Shown here piece by piece: positions 16,981 to 24,856 of a stretch of DNA of 64,000 nucleotides. Positions within the stretch are counted from its first letter, which is position 1; every line of letters starts with the position of its first letter. Under the pieces are notes generated by a model. That model did no database searches. It saw nothing but the letters and a program-made list of their open reading frames with translations, and had not been told where the DNA came from. The position numbers and the translations under genes are program-made. This stretch comes from Serinicoccus kebangsaanensis (GTDB lineage: Bacteria; Actinomycetota; Actinomycetes; Actinomycetales; Dermatophilaceae): NCBI RefSeq assembly GCF_008919445.1, contig NZ_VSLG01000002.1:186001-250000 (forward strand), given 5' to 3'.

Positions 16981-17697
16981 TCAGCCGAGGAAGTCGCTCA
17001 ACCCGCCGCTGCGTCGCTCGCCGCTGCCTGTGTTGGCGGCGTTCTCCGCCGGCTGCACGAGCACGTGCCCACGCCCGGAGAACGCCATCTGCAGCATCTC
17101 CCCGGTGCCCCCGCGCACCATCGAGCCGATCCCGCCGGTGTCCGTCCGCACGGACATCTGCACCCCCTGGGTCCACAGCACCACCGCCTGGGCGTCGCCG
17201 AAGGTCGGTGCGGACGACACCTCGAGCGCCACCGGCTCGCCCTTGGTGGTGACCGCGACATACCCGCTGCCGCGCAGCGAGACGTTGAACAGCCCACCGG
17301 CCATCATGCCGCCGCGGGCCGAGACCCGGTGGATGTCCCAGTCGATCGAGGCCGAGAAGGCGAGCACGTTGGCTCCGTTGACGGACACCATGTCGTTCTC
17401 GAGATAGAGCACCTGGATGTCCGCCGCGTCCTCGGCGAGGAACAGGTCGCCCTGGCCGGTGCACTCCATCACCGGCACCCCCTCGCCGGTGAGGGAGGAC
17501 TTCACCAGCTTGCTCAGCCCGCCGGAGCCCTTGTTGGCGAAGCGGACGTCGCCCTGGTAGGCGACCATCGAGCCGATGCGGGCCAGCACCGGGCCGTAGT
17601 CCATCCGCACCTTGAGCATCTTGCTGCTCTGGCGAGTGAACTGGTCCCGCCCCTCGGTCTCCTTGAAGTCGTCGAACAGCGATCCATGGATCGGCAT
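16981..17697 (-). CDS. AIM24-family protein
   Basis: A 238-residue protein of the AIM24/TspB family, built of repeated beta-strands and named after a yeast mitochondrial protein. The sequence has typical glycine-rich beta stretches (SARGGMMAGGLFNVSLRGSG, FSGRGHVLVQP) and no signal peptide or membrane helix. Function in bacteria is not established. AAGGG precedes the ATG by about seven bases. It is divergent from the methyltransferase gene across a 78-base gap. Confidence 0.8.
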   Translation of the reverse strand: MPIHGSLFDDFKETEGRDQFTRQSSKMLKVRMDYGPVLARIGSMVAYQGDVRFANKGSGGLSKLVKSSLTGEGVPVMECTGQGDLFLAEDAADIQVLYLENDMVSVNGANVLAFSASIDWDIHRVSARGGMMAGGLFNVSLRGSGYVAVTTKGEPVALEVSSAPTFGDAQAVVLWTQGVQMSVRTDTGGIGSMVRGGTGEMLQMAFSGRGHVLVQPAENAANTGSGERRSGGLSDFLG

Positions 17698-17775
17698 GGT
17701 GCACACCCTTCTCGTCACGGTCCCGTCCGAGTATGGTGCGAACCGGATGCCGCTGTCACCCCCGGAGAAGGGACG

Positions 17776-18372
17776 ATGTTGGGCCTCCGCCACCAGGGTT
17801 CTCGCCACCGGGACCGCCTGGTCGCGCGTGCGATGAGCGCGGTCCCGCGAGGTGACTTCCTGCCGCCCGGGGTGCGTCATCGCGCCTCGGTGGACGCGCC
17901 GCTGGCGATCGGGCACGGTGCCACCAGCTCGCAGCCCAGCACGGTCGCCACCATGCTGAGCGCCCTGGACGCACGCGCGGGTCACCGCGTGCTCGACGTC
18001 GGGGCCGGCTCCGGGTGGACCACCGCTCTGCTCGCGCACCTGGTGGGGGAGTCGGGGCGGGTCGTCGGGGTCGAGCTGGAGCCGGAGCTGGTGGACGCGG
18101 CCCGTGATCGGCTGCGGGCCGCAGGCGTCGGGCGTGCCGACGTCGTGGTCGCCCGGCAGGACGTCCTCGGCTGGCCGGACGAGGGTCCCTACGACCGGAT
18201 CCTGGTCTCGGCGATGGCGGACCGCTGGCCGCGGGAGCTGGTCGAGCAGCTGGCCGACGGGGGCAGGATGGTGCTCCCGCACCGGGGGCGGCTCGTCGTC
18301 GCGGACCGCCGTGGCACCGAGGTGCGGCGCCGCGAGGCCCCCGGGTGGTATCGCTTCGTGCCGCTGCGGTGA
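17776..18372 (+). CDS. Protein-L-isoaspartate O-methyltransferase-like protein
   Basis: A 198-residue SAM-dependent methyltransferase. It shows the PCMT-type substrate loop GHGATSSQPSTVATML (about residues 50-65) and SAM motif I VLDVGAGSGWTTALL, then a post-I acidic ELEPELVDAA. PCMT repairs isoaspartyl residues in aged proteins. GGAGAAGGGA precedes the ATG closely. It is slightly short compared with typical bacterial PCMT (about 210-230 residues) because the N-terminal helices are reduced, so a specialised PCMT-like enzyme remains possible. Confidence 0.82.
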   Translation: MLGLRHQGSRHRDRLVARAMSAVPRGDFLPPGVRHRASVDAPLAIGHGATSSQPSTVATMLSALDARAGHRVLDVGAGSGWTTALLAHLVGESGRVVGVELEPELVDAARDRLRAAGVGRADVVVARQDVLGWPDEGPYDRILVSAMADRWPRELVEQLADGGRMVLPHRGRLVVADRRGTEVRRREAPGWYRFVPLR

Positions 18373-18419
18373 TCCCGTCGTGACGAGCGGCCGCCCGGCC
18401 CGTGTGCCAGGGTGAGGCC

Positions 18420-19457
18420 ATGTCAACGTCGACACGCACCGTCCTGGCCACCCTCTCCGCCACTGCGATCGGCGCCACCCTGGCGCTCACCCCGACCTAC
18501 GCCGCCAGCACCTCCTACGTCGCGCTCGGCGACAGCTTCTCGGCGGGGACCGGGACGTATGCCCGCACCGACAGCTGCTACCGGTCACCGCTCGGCTACC
18601 CGGCCCTCATCGCCCGGCAGAAGGGGTTGGCGCTGGACTACCAGGCCTGCTCCGGCGCGGACACCTCGGACGTGCTCGCCGACCAGGTGGGGGCGCTGGA
18701 CGCCGGCACCGGCCAGGTGTCGATGACGATCGGCGGCAACGACGTCGGCTTCGCCGACGTGCTCACCGAGTGCGCGCTGCCGGGCTGGCTCAGCGACTGC
18801 CACGGGGAGATCGACGACTCGCTGGTGACGCTGCGGACCGAGCTGCCGGGTCGGCTGGACGAGGTCTACGGCGAGATCGCCGACCGCGCGCCGAACGCCA
18901 GCGTCACGATCGCCGGCTACCCCTACCTGTTCAACGGGCGCGACTGCAGCTGGGCGACGTTCTTCTCCGGGTCCGAGATGCGGCGTCTTAACGACGGCAC
19001 CGCGGAGCTGGACGAGCTGATCGAGGCCCGGTCCGCCGCGTCCGGGTTCAGCTACGTGGACGTGCGCGACGACTTCGCCGGGCACGCCGTCTGCGACCGG
19101 CAACCGTGGATCAACAACCTGACGCTGCCGATCGACGAGTCCTTCCACCCCAATCGTGCCGGCAACGTGGGGTATGCCGCGGCGATCGCGCCCTCGCTCG
19201 TGGGCTCGCCGCTGAGCACGAGCCGGATGGCCACCGCCCAGAGCGCTCCGGCGCCGAGCGTCCGGAGCCAGGCGGCTGCCGTGCTCGACCTGGAGCTGGA
19301 CAGCAAGGCCCATCTGCGCCAGGCGAAGCAGGCGGGCATCAGGCCCGGCGAGATCCGCAGTGCCGTCGCCAAGCTGCGCAGCGGCGACGACCGGGTGGTC
19401 CGGGCCGGGCTGGCCGAGCTGCAGGCGCTGGACGCCCGGGTCTCCGACGGCGGCTGA
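18420..19457 (+). CDS. Secreted SGNH/GDSL hydrolase (lipase-like)
   Basis: A 345-residue exported esterase/lipase. A Sec signal peptide ends near residue 29 (TYAAS). The SGNH blocks follow: GDSFSAG with nucleophile Ser39, the Gly after the Cys-bearing loop, GGNDVGF and the C-terminal DESFHPN holding catalytic Asp and His. Six Cys residues probably form three disulfides, as in Streptomyces GDSL lipases. About 80 C-terminal residues after the catalytic core are Ala/Arg-rich and helical (LRQAKQAGIRPGEIRSAV), an extra segment of unknown role. GGTGAGG precedes the ATG. Confidence 0.9.
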   Translation: MSTSTRTVLATLSATAIGATLALTPTYAASTSYVALGDSFSAGTGTYARTDSCYRSPLGYPALIARQKGLALDYQACSGADTSDVLADQVGALDAGTGQVSMTIGGNDVGFADVLTECALPGWLSDCHGEIDDSLVTLRTELPGRLDEVYGEIADRAPNASVTIAGYPYLFNGRDCSWATFFSGSEMRRLNDGTAELDELIEARSAASGFSYVDVRDDFAGHAVCDRQPWINNLTLPIDESFHPNRAGNVGYAAAIAPSLVGSPLSTSRMATAQSAPAPSVRSQAAAVLDLELDSKAHLRQAKQAGIRPGEIRSAVAKLRSGDDRVVRAGLAELQALDARVSDGG

Positions 19458-19531
19458 TCCACGGCCCGATCTACGGCCCGCCCACGGTCCGCCCGAGGAC
19501 AGCCTCGGCGGGTGCGTGGAATGCTGGACGC

Positions 19532-19915
19532 ATGCGCAACGTCCTCGGCACGCCCCTGCAGGAGTGCGGCACGGACCCGGTGACCGGGTTCACCCGCTCC
19601 GGCTGCTGCGAGGTCACCCCGCAGGACGTGGGGGTGCACGGCATCTGCGCCGTGGTGACCGAGGAGTTCCTCGCGCACCAGTTCTCCGTGGGCAACGACC
19701 TGCTCACCCCGCGCCCGAGCTGGGGCTTCCCCGGTCTGCAGCCCGGCGACCGGTGGTGCGTCGTGGCGCTGCGCTGGCTGCAGGCGCACCACGAGGGCGC
19801 CGCGGCTCCGGTGGTGCTGGCCGGCACGCACGAGCAGGTCCTGGAGATCGTGCCCCTCGACCTGCTGCAGCGGTATGCCGTGGACGTGCCGGACGACCCG
19901 TCCGGCCTGGGCTGA
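19532..19915 (+). CDS. DUF2237 family protein
   Basis: A 127-residue conserved protein of unknown function. The family signature is clear: NVLGTPLQECGTDPVTGF, GCCEVTPQDVGVHGICAVV and GFPGLQPGDRWCVVALRW. Conserved Cys residues (CGTD, GCC, GICAV, RWC) suggest metal binding or disulfides but no function has been assigned. It is a single gene with no obvious operon partner, facing the next gene convergently. Confidence 0.85.
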   Translation: MRNVLGTPLQECGTDPVTGFTRSGCCEVTPQDVGVHGICAVVTEEFLAHQFSVGNDLLTPRPSWGFPGLQPGDRWCVVALRWLQAHHEGAAAPVVLAGTHEQVLEIVPLDLLQRYAVDVPDDPSGLG

Positions 19916-19922
19916 GCGGACG

Positions 19923-20636
19923 CTAGGAGTCGTCGGGCACCCGCCGGGAGACAGCGAGCAGGAAGGCCCCTCCGAGCAGGTCGAGCACGCCGATGACCAG
20001 CAGGATGACGGTGAGGGCACCGCTGTCGCCCGAGGTCAGCCGGTTGCCGGCGAAGAGGACGATCGCCAGGCCGAGCACGACGTAGACCCAGCCGCGGCGC
20101 CGCAGGCTCGCCGGGTCCCGCCGGGCGGCCTCGGCCGCCGACCGGCCGGCCGGGTCGGGGGCACCCGCGGGTCCACCGGCCGCGGGGTCCGGGTCGGTCG
20201 CCGGCGCGGTGACGAAGGTCCCGTCGAAGGAGCGCTGCGCCTGGTGGTCGTAGGGCTCGTAGCCCGTCTCCGCCGCCACGACCTCGACCGCACGCGCGGC
20301 CTGCCGCTCGGTGGCCTCGCGGGACTCGTCGTCCCCCGCCTCGGCGTCGGTGATCGTGACCGCCGCGGAGCGGTCGAACAGCTCGACCTGGATGCCGGAG
20401 TCGACGGCGGTGAGCTCGCCGTAGACGTCACCGCCCGTCTCCTCGGCGACCCAGGTCTCCAGCTCGCCGGAGAGCTCGTCGCGCAGGCGCTGCTCGATGC
20501 GGCGGAAGGTCTCGACCCCTGCGGTGAGGGCGTCCGGGTCGTCCTGGACCCCGGTGTCCTCGGCGTCGGCCGCCGCCAGGGCCTGCGTCCAGTCCTGGTC
20601 GGGCTCCCGCGGGCAGAGGGTGATCTCGTAGCTCAT
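19923..20636 (-). CDS. Hypothetical protein with two C-terminal membrane helices
   Basis: A 237-residue protein I do not recognise. The N-terminal 150 residues are acidic and cytosolic, starting MSYEITLCPREPDQDW and including a helical segment and a beta region (ELTAVDSGIQVELFDRSA). A Pro/Ala-rich linker follows, then two membrane helices close to the C-terminus (about residues 181-199 and 207-229). No catalytic motif is visible. It converges on the DUF2237 gene with a seven-base gap. Confidence 0.75.
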   Translation of the reverse strand: MSYEITLCPREPDQDWTQALAAADAEDTGVQDDPDALTAGVETFRRIEQRLRDELSGELETWVAEETGGDVYGELTAVDSGIQVELFDRSAAVTITDAEAGDDESREATERQAARAVEVVAAETGYEPYDHQAQRSFDGTFVTAPATDPDPAAGGPAGAPDPAGRSAAEAARRDPASLRRRGWVYVVLGLAIVLFAGNRLTSGDSGALTVILLVIGVLDLLGGAFLLAVSRRVPDDS

Positions 20637-20880
20637 GTCCCCATCTTGCCTGCTCACGACACGCGGTCGGAGCAGGGCCTGGGTCGGCTGCCGTGAATAT
20701 GCGCCGAGAAAGCGTCCCTAATGCTTGGAGGCGGGCCTTCACGACCTTTTCCCGACATTTGACGAACACCCGGTGCCCTATGTCTGATCAGGCACGATGT
20801 CCTTGTGAGGGGGTCAGCAGCCGCCCTATCGTCGACCATTGTCGACAGCATTCTCGACCGACATGAGAGGAACGACAGAC

Positions 20881-21162
20881 ATGGCCACCATGACCGCGAT
20901 CACGTCCTGCGCCGCGACCACCTGCGCCTACAACAAGGGCGGCTGCAGCGCCGAGGCAGTCACCATCGCCGGTGACGCCGGTGGCGCCGCCTGCGGCACC
21001 TTCGTCGAGCTCGACGTCCGCGGCGGGCTGCCCGTCGCCGAGGGCCACGTGGGCGCCTGCCAGCGTCTCGAGTGCGTGCACAACACGGACCTGATGTGCA
21101 CCGCTGAGGCGATCACCGTCGGCGGCGACACCGCCAACTGCCTGAGCTACACCGCCAGCTGA
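20881..21162 (+). CDS. DUF1540 domain protein (two Cys-rich repeats)
   Basis: A 93-residue protein made of two DUF1540-like repeats, CAATTCAYNKGGCSAEAVTI and CQRLECVHNTDLMCTAEAIT, each with four Cys in a C-x4-C-x5-C-x(n)-C pattern that suggests a small metal-binding fold. Function of the family is unknown. I chose the ATG preceded by GAGAGG; an upstream ATG 14 codons earlier would add a non-conserved leader. The 240 bases before the gene contain no other gene; two GTCGAC sites spaced ten bases apart lie at 20832-20847. The last 16 bases overlap the end of the converging gene. Confidence 0.82.
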   Translation: MATMTAITSCAATTCAYNKGGCSAEAVTIAGDAGGAACGTFVELDVRGGLPVAEGHVGACQRLECVHNTDLMCTAEAITVGGDTANCLSYTAS

Positions 21163-21947
21163 TCCAGCCCGCCGACCGCCGTCTCGAGGGTGTCGAGGCA
21201 GGTGGCCGGCGCGGCGAAGGGCACGAAGACCGTGCGCGTGCGCTCGGCGTCCACCAGCAGCCAGGTGCAGCCGGTGCTGTCGATGTCGGCCAGCACCGTC
21301 TCGCCGGTGAGGGTGCGCACCGACCGGGGGGTGGGGTGCCCCTGACCGACCACGCCGTCGCGGTCGCCGCGGCACACCCCTGAGACGATCCGCGCCGCGG
21401 CGTCCGCACCGAGGCCCTGCACGATCTCGCGGCACTGCCACTCCTGGTCGCGGTGCGGGAAGCGGTCCAGGCCGACGAGTTCGCCGAAGGCCAGGGCGGT
21501 GACCCCGCCCTGGTCGTGGAGCAGCACCTTGTCCAGCGCCAGCAGCGCGACCTGGGCGCCCGCCTCCCTGGCCCAGTCCACCTCGGTCGGCAGCAGCCCC
21601 AGCGACGCCAGCTCCTCCAGCTCCGCCTCCTCCACGAGCCGCAGGTGCGCGAGGGCGTGCACGCTGGCCGTCGACACCCGCAGCCGCGGGTCGGCCCCGT
21701 GCTGGTCGATCCGCATCCGCACCTCGTGGCACGAGGCCGTCGCGTCCAGGCACCCGGGCGGCAGGGCGACCGCCATGACGTCCGCTGCCGTGAGCCCGTG
21801 CGCCAGCACCTGGTGCGAGACGTCGGGCTGCTCCCGGTAGGCGACGAGCGAGGCGCGACCGGTGCCGCCCAGCAACCGCGCGGCCGTCGATCGGGTGGTC
21901 GCCGCGCGCAGCGTGAGCCGGACGTCGGCGGCGGGGGTGCTCGTCAT
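21147..21947 (-). CDS. Putative DUF2470-like protein under an iron box
   Basis: A 266-residue protein with no signal peptide or membrane helix. The C-terminal 60 residues (VLADIDSTGCTWLLVDAE then VFVPFAAPATCLDTLETAV) resemble DUF2470, a domain found in heme/iron-utilisation proteins; the rest is not recognised. A DtxR/IdeR-like palindrome covers the start codon, which supports an iron-related role and iron-dependent repression. The -10-like TATCCT lies six bases before the ATG, suggesting a leaderless transcript. It could also be another small-ligand protein, so the family call is tentative. Confidence 0.55.
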   Translation of the reverse strand: MTSTPAADVRLTLRAATTRSTAARLLGGTGRASLVAYREQPDVSHQVLAHGLTAADVMAVALPPGCLDATASCHEVRMRIDQHGADPRLRVSTASVHALAHLRLVEEAELEELASLGLLPTEVDWAREAGAQVALLALDKVLLHDQGGVTALAFGELVGLDRFPHRDQEWQCREIVQGLGADAAARIVSGVCRGDRDGVVGQGHPTPRSVRTLTGETVLADIDSTGCTWLLVDAERTRTVFVPFAAPATCLDTLETAVGGLDQLAV

Positions 21948-21965
21948 GAGGTAAGGATAACCTCA
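21947..21965 (-). promoter_or_regulatory. DtxR/IdeR-like iron box
   Basis: The 19-mer TGAGGTTATCCTTACCTCA (minus strand) matches the IdeR consensus at about 13 of 19 positions and is nearly palindromic. It overlaps the ATG and the -10-like element, a position that would block transcription when iron is abundant. Confidence 0.6.
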
Positions 21966-21999
21966 CTCCTTTAGCGCACGGCAAGTGCGCGCATACCCC

Positions 22000-23025
22000 T
22001 CAGGCAGGGCTGTGCCGGAAGCGCACCAGCACGATGCCGTGGTCCGCCGTCCCGTCGGCCCGGTGGTCCTCGGTGTTGAGGTGGTCGTTGTAGATCACCA
22101 GCCCGTCGAAGAGCCAGCGCCGCCGGTAGGAGTGGTCGTAGAACTGCTCGGAGACGAGCACGTGGTCCAGCGACTCCCGCAGGTCCTGGTAGACGTGCGT
22201 GTAGTAGACGTCGCGGGTGTCGCGGTACTGCTGCAGCGTCTGCGCGGTGTAGAGCGCGATGTCGCCGCCCCCGCGGGAGTCGCCGACGAGGTAGCGCGGC
22301 TGCTCGGTGAGGATGTTGAGGGTGTTCGAGTGCTGCCCGTCGTTGACGTCGCCGAGCACGATGACCGGGGTGACCGTGCCCTTGGTCTCCGCGGTGAGCA
22401 CGACCCGCAGCGCGGCCGCCTCGGCGGTCCGGCGGATCGTGGACAGCGCGGCCCCGATCGCCGTGGTGTGCGCCTTGTAGCGGTCGCGGTCGGCGGTGTA
22501 CCACCCCTCCCGCCAGATCTGGGTGGGGGCCTTGGACTTGAAGTGGCAGACGTAGACCGCGGTGGCCGGCTCGTCCTCGCGCGGGGCGATCTCGAAGCGC
22601 AGGACCGGGCGGGAGAAGCCGCGGATGCCCACGTCGATCTCCGGCGTCTGCGGGTCCTCACCGGAGGAGGTCAGCCGCAGGTCGTCCGGGAAGTCCTCGA
22701 TCCACCGTGCCGAGTCGGGCACCAGCAGGCCACGGCGCACCAGCGCCCCGCACACGATCTTGGCGCCGGTCGCGGGGGTGGCGAGCAGGTCGTACTCCTC
22801 GTCCATCCCTGCCTGGGTGACGATCTCGGCGAGCGCGTCGGCGTGCCACAGCTCCTGCACCCCCAGGACGTCCGGGGCCAGCTCGCGCAGCATCCGCGCG
22901 GACCAGGCGATCTTGGCGGCATACTCCTCGTCGCTCCAGCCGTCCAGGTCGCGGTACATCGGCCCGCCGGGCAGGTTGAGGTTGTAGAGGTTGAAGGTCG
23001 CCACGGACAGGTCCGGCTGGTTCAT
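22000..23025 (-). CDS. Endonuclease/exonuclease/phosphatase-family protein
   Basis: A 341-residue member of the EEP superfamily (DNase I/exonuclease III fold). The metal and catalytic residues are visible: ATFNLYNLN at the N-terminus, QELWHADAL (Glu), LGDVNDGQHS (Asp and Asn), SLDHVLVS and the C-terminal TADHGIVLV (Asp-His). There is no signal peptide, so it is cytosolic. Substrate cannot be told apart among nucleic acid, phosphoinositide-like or other phosphodiesters. It is a single gene on the minus strand. Confidence 0.85.
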   Translation of the reverse strand: MNQPDLSVATFNLYNLNLPGGPMYRDLDGWSDEEYAAKIAWSARMLRELAPDVLGVQELWHADALAEIVTQAGMDEEYDLLATPATGAKIVCGALVRRGLLVPDSARWIEDFPDDLRLTSSGEDPQTPEIDVGIRGFSRPVLRFEIAPREDEPATAVYVCHFKSKAPTQIWREGWYTADRDRYKAHTTAIGAALSTIRRTAEAAALRVVLTAETKGTVTPVIVLGDVNDGQHSNTLNILTEQPRYLVGDSRGGGDIALYTAQTLQQYRDTRDVYYTHVYQDLRESLDHVLVSEQFYDHSYRRRWLFDGLVIYNDHLNTEDHRADGTADHGIVLVRFRHSPA

Positions 23026-23318
23026 GGGTCGTCTCCTGCGACGCTCTCGACGGGTATGCCTGATCTCACCCTGTCAGAGCCTCCCGGGTGCCGTCCGGAT
23101 ACAGTCCGCCGCCTTAGGAGGGCCACGTCATCGGGTTCTTCTACATGTACCTCCTGCTCACCCAGGGCAGCCTCTTCCTCACCCCAGCCACACCAACCGG
23201 TGGTGGAGCCTCTCGCTGGAGCTGCTCGTCGCAGCGCACGGGCGGCGTCGACACCGGTCGTTCACGCGGGTGGTGGCCAGGCTGAGCAGCCCCAACCAGC
23301 GGCTGGTCCGGGGCGGGC
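23026..23318. other. Gap without a recognisable intact gene
   Basis: No complete gene is visible. A short open frame on the plus strand starting near 23130 after GGAGGG (GFFYMYLLLTQGSLF) has no match I know. Together with the transposase scrap that follows, this looks like decayed accessory DNA. Confidence 0.4.
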
Positions 23319-23372
23319 GGGGTTGTCGGACCAGATCTGGCGCCACACTTCCTTCGGGAAGGCCGTGCCGCC
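23319..23372 (-). pseudogene. Scrap of an IS256-family transposase
   Basis: On the minus strand one frame reads TAFPKEVWRQIWSDNP, which closely fits the conserved C-terminal block of IS256-type mutator transposases (FP..W..IW..NP.ERLN). The reading diverges directly after NP and no other part of the transposase or terminal repeats are seen, so only a fragment of about 18 codons is left. Confidence 0.45.
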
Positions 23373-23392
23373 AGTGTGCCGGGTCGCGTGGC

Positions 23393-24400
23393 TCAGGTGG
23401 TCCCGGAGCCGCGGCGTCCGGGTGCGTTCAACCACCGCAGCAGCCCTCCGATGACGGCGAAGAGCACGGCGATGAGCACTCCGACGATCACGATGGCCGC
23501 GCCTCGGTTGTCGATGCGGTCTCCCAGGTTGGCCATCACCACCGCGATCAGCAGCGGCCCGAGGATCAGCAGCGCGAGGGTGACCAGGATGGTGGCGAGC
23601 GGACCACGCCGCGGGGCACGCTGGTCGGCGTCCTCGGAGGGCCGTGGATCCGCAGCCGGCTCGGTGACCAGGGTCTGGTTGACGTGGTTGGCGAGGGCGG
23701 CGGTGAGGGAGAAGGCCTCGTGGACCCGACCCGGCGTCGTGGGCCCGAGGGGTCGGCTGCCGAAGACGGTCAGCTCGTCGCCCGTGACTTCGACGGTGTA
23801 ACGGCCGGCGAATCGCGCGAGGTCGCCGAGCACCTCCGGCGGCACGACGTCGCGTTCGCTCGTGGTGCGCTTCGCGACGCGGCCTGCGAGACGCGCACGC
23901 AGGAAGACCTCGGCCTGGTGGGGCTCGACCTGGGCACGGCCGCTCGGTTGCATCAGGCGGGCGCGCGGAGCGGTGGCTGGAAGCCGGTCGCCCACCTCGA
24001 GGAAGTGGGGATCGCGGGTGCGGACGCTGCGCAGCACCGACGCCCTGCCTGCACCGAACGTGCTGCCGGCATAGTGCGGCACGAACACGCTGCGCACGAT
24101 GATCAGGTGGTTGGCCCGGCCGAACTCGGCGAGTCGGTCGCCGCCGGAGGACTGCCGCAGCAGGTCGAACCAGACATAGCCGCCGATGGCGAGGAAGAAC
24201 ACGACGACGAAGATCGGGGCGCCGAGCACCCCCTGGCCGACGGCCAGCATGGCCACGAACACCACGACCGGGACCGCGACGAGAAGCCCGGCGACCACAG
24301 ACGCCATCACCAGGCGGTTCTCCTGCCCGATCCCACGAATACGGCTGGCCAGGCCCGGAGAGCTCGTCAGGGGCGCATAGTCGAGACCTCGCGCATCCAC
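23393..24400 (-). CDS. Hypothetical membrane protein
   Basis: A 335-residue protein I do not recognise. It has a short N-terminus, two membrane helices (about residues 32-54 and 61-80), a roughly 150-residue cytosolic region with a small beta domain (RYTVEVTGDELTVFGSRPLG) and two more helices near the C-terminus, then a basic tail. I chose the GTG at 24400 because AAGGA sits eight bases before it; a GTG 19 codons upstream has no such site. It is flanked by decayed genes on both sides. Confidence 0.65.
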   Translation of the reverse strand: MDARGLDYAPLTSSPGLASRIRGIGQENRLVMASVVAGLLVAVPVVVFVAMLAVGQGVLGAPIFVVVFFLAIGGYVWFDLLRQSSGGDRLAEFGRANHLIIVRSVFVPHYAGSTFGAGRASVLRSVRTRDPHFLEVGDRLPATAPRARLMQPSGRAQVEPHQAEVFLRARLAGRVAKRTTSERDVVPPEVLGDLARFAGRYTVEVTGDELTVFGSRPLGPTTPGRVHEAFSLTAALANHVNQTLVTEPAADPRPSEDADQRAPRRGPLATILVTLALLILGPLLIAVVMANLGDRIDNRGAAIVIVGVLIAVLFAVIGGLLRWLNAPGRRGSGTT

Positions 24401-24509
24401 GAGTCCGATCCTTGCACGTCGATCGGACGACGGGCCGGTCGGTGGGGAGGTGGGCACCGGGATGGGCTGACCGTCCGGTCGCTAGCAGGTCCGGTATGCC
24501 GTCGCGCCC

Positions 24510-24707
24510 TCAGGCCGAGTCGCGCGCCACGACCTCGGTGGGGAGCAGGCGGCCCTCCGACCCGACGTTCACCCCGGCGAGCTGGTCCAGCACCAGCTGG
24601 GCGGCAGCCGCACCGAGACCGCGCGCAGGCTGGCGCACCGTGGTGAGTGCGGGCTGGCACCGACGCGCCCAGCTGGAGTCGTCGATGACGCAGGTGTGCA
24701 ACGACGT
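24510..24707 (-). pseudogene. C-terminal remnant of a LacI-family regulator
   Basis: The minus-strand frame reads TSLHTCVIDDSSWARRC, then PALTTVRQPARGLGAAAAQ and ends LLPTEVVARDSA. These are the last blocks of the LacI effector domain (the IDDS, P-LTTV-QP and L-P-lv-R-S signatures). No HTH or N-terminal subdomain is present upstream, so about three quarters of the gene is missing. Confidence 0.65.
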
Positions 24708-24856
24708 CTCCGTCGGCCCCTCCCCTGAATCGGGAGTGTGGTCGGCATAGCACAACCTTCATCGGCGAACTTCCCGATGAGGGTTCTGCTAGGCCGACGT
24801 TGGTCCGGGGTGATCGGTGCACCGTGGCCGGTGACCGGCCGTGGCACGATCAGCCC

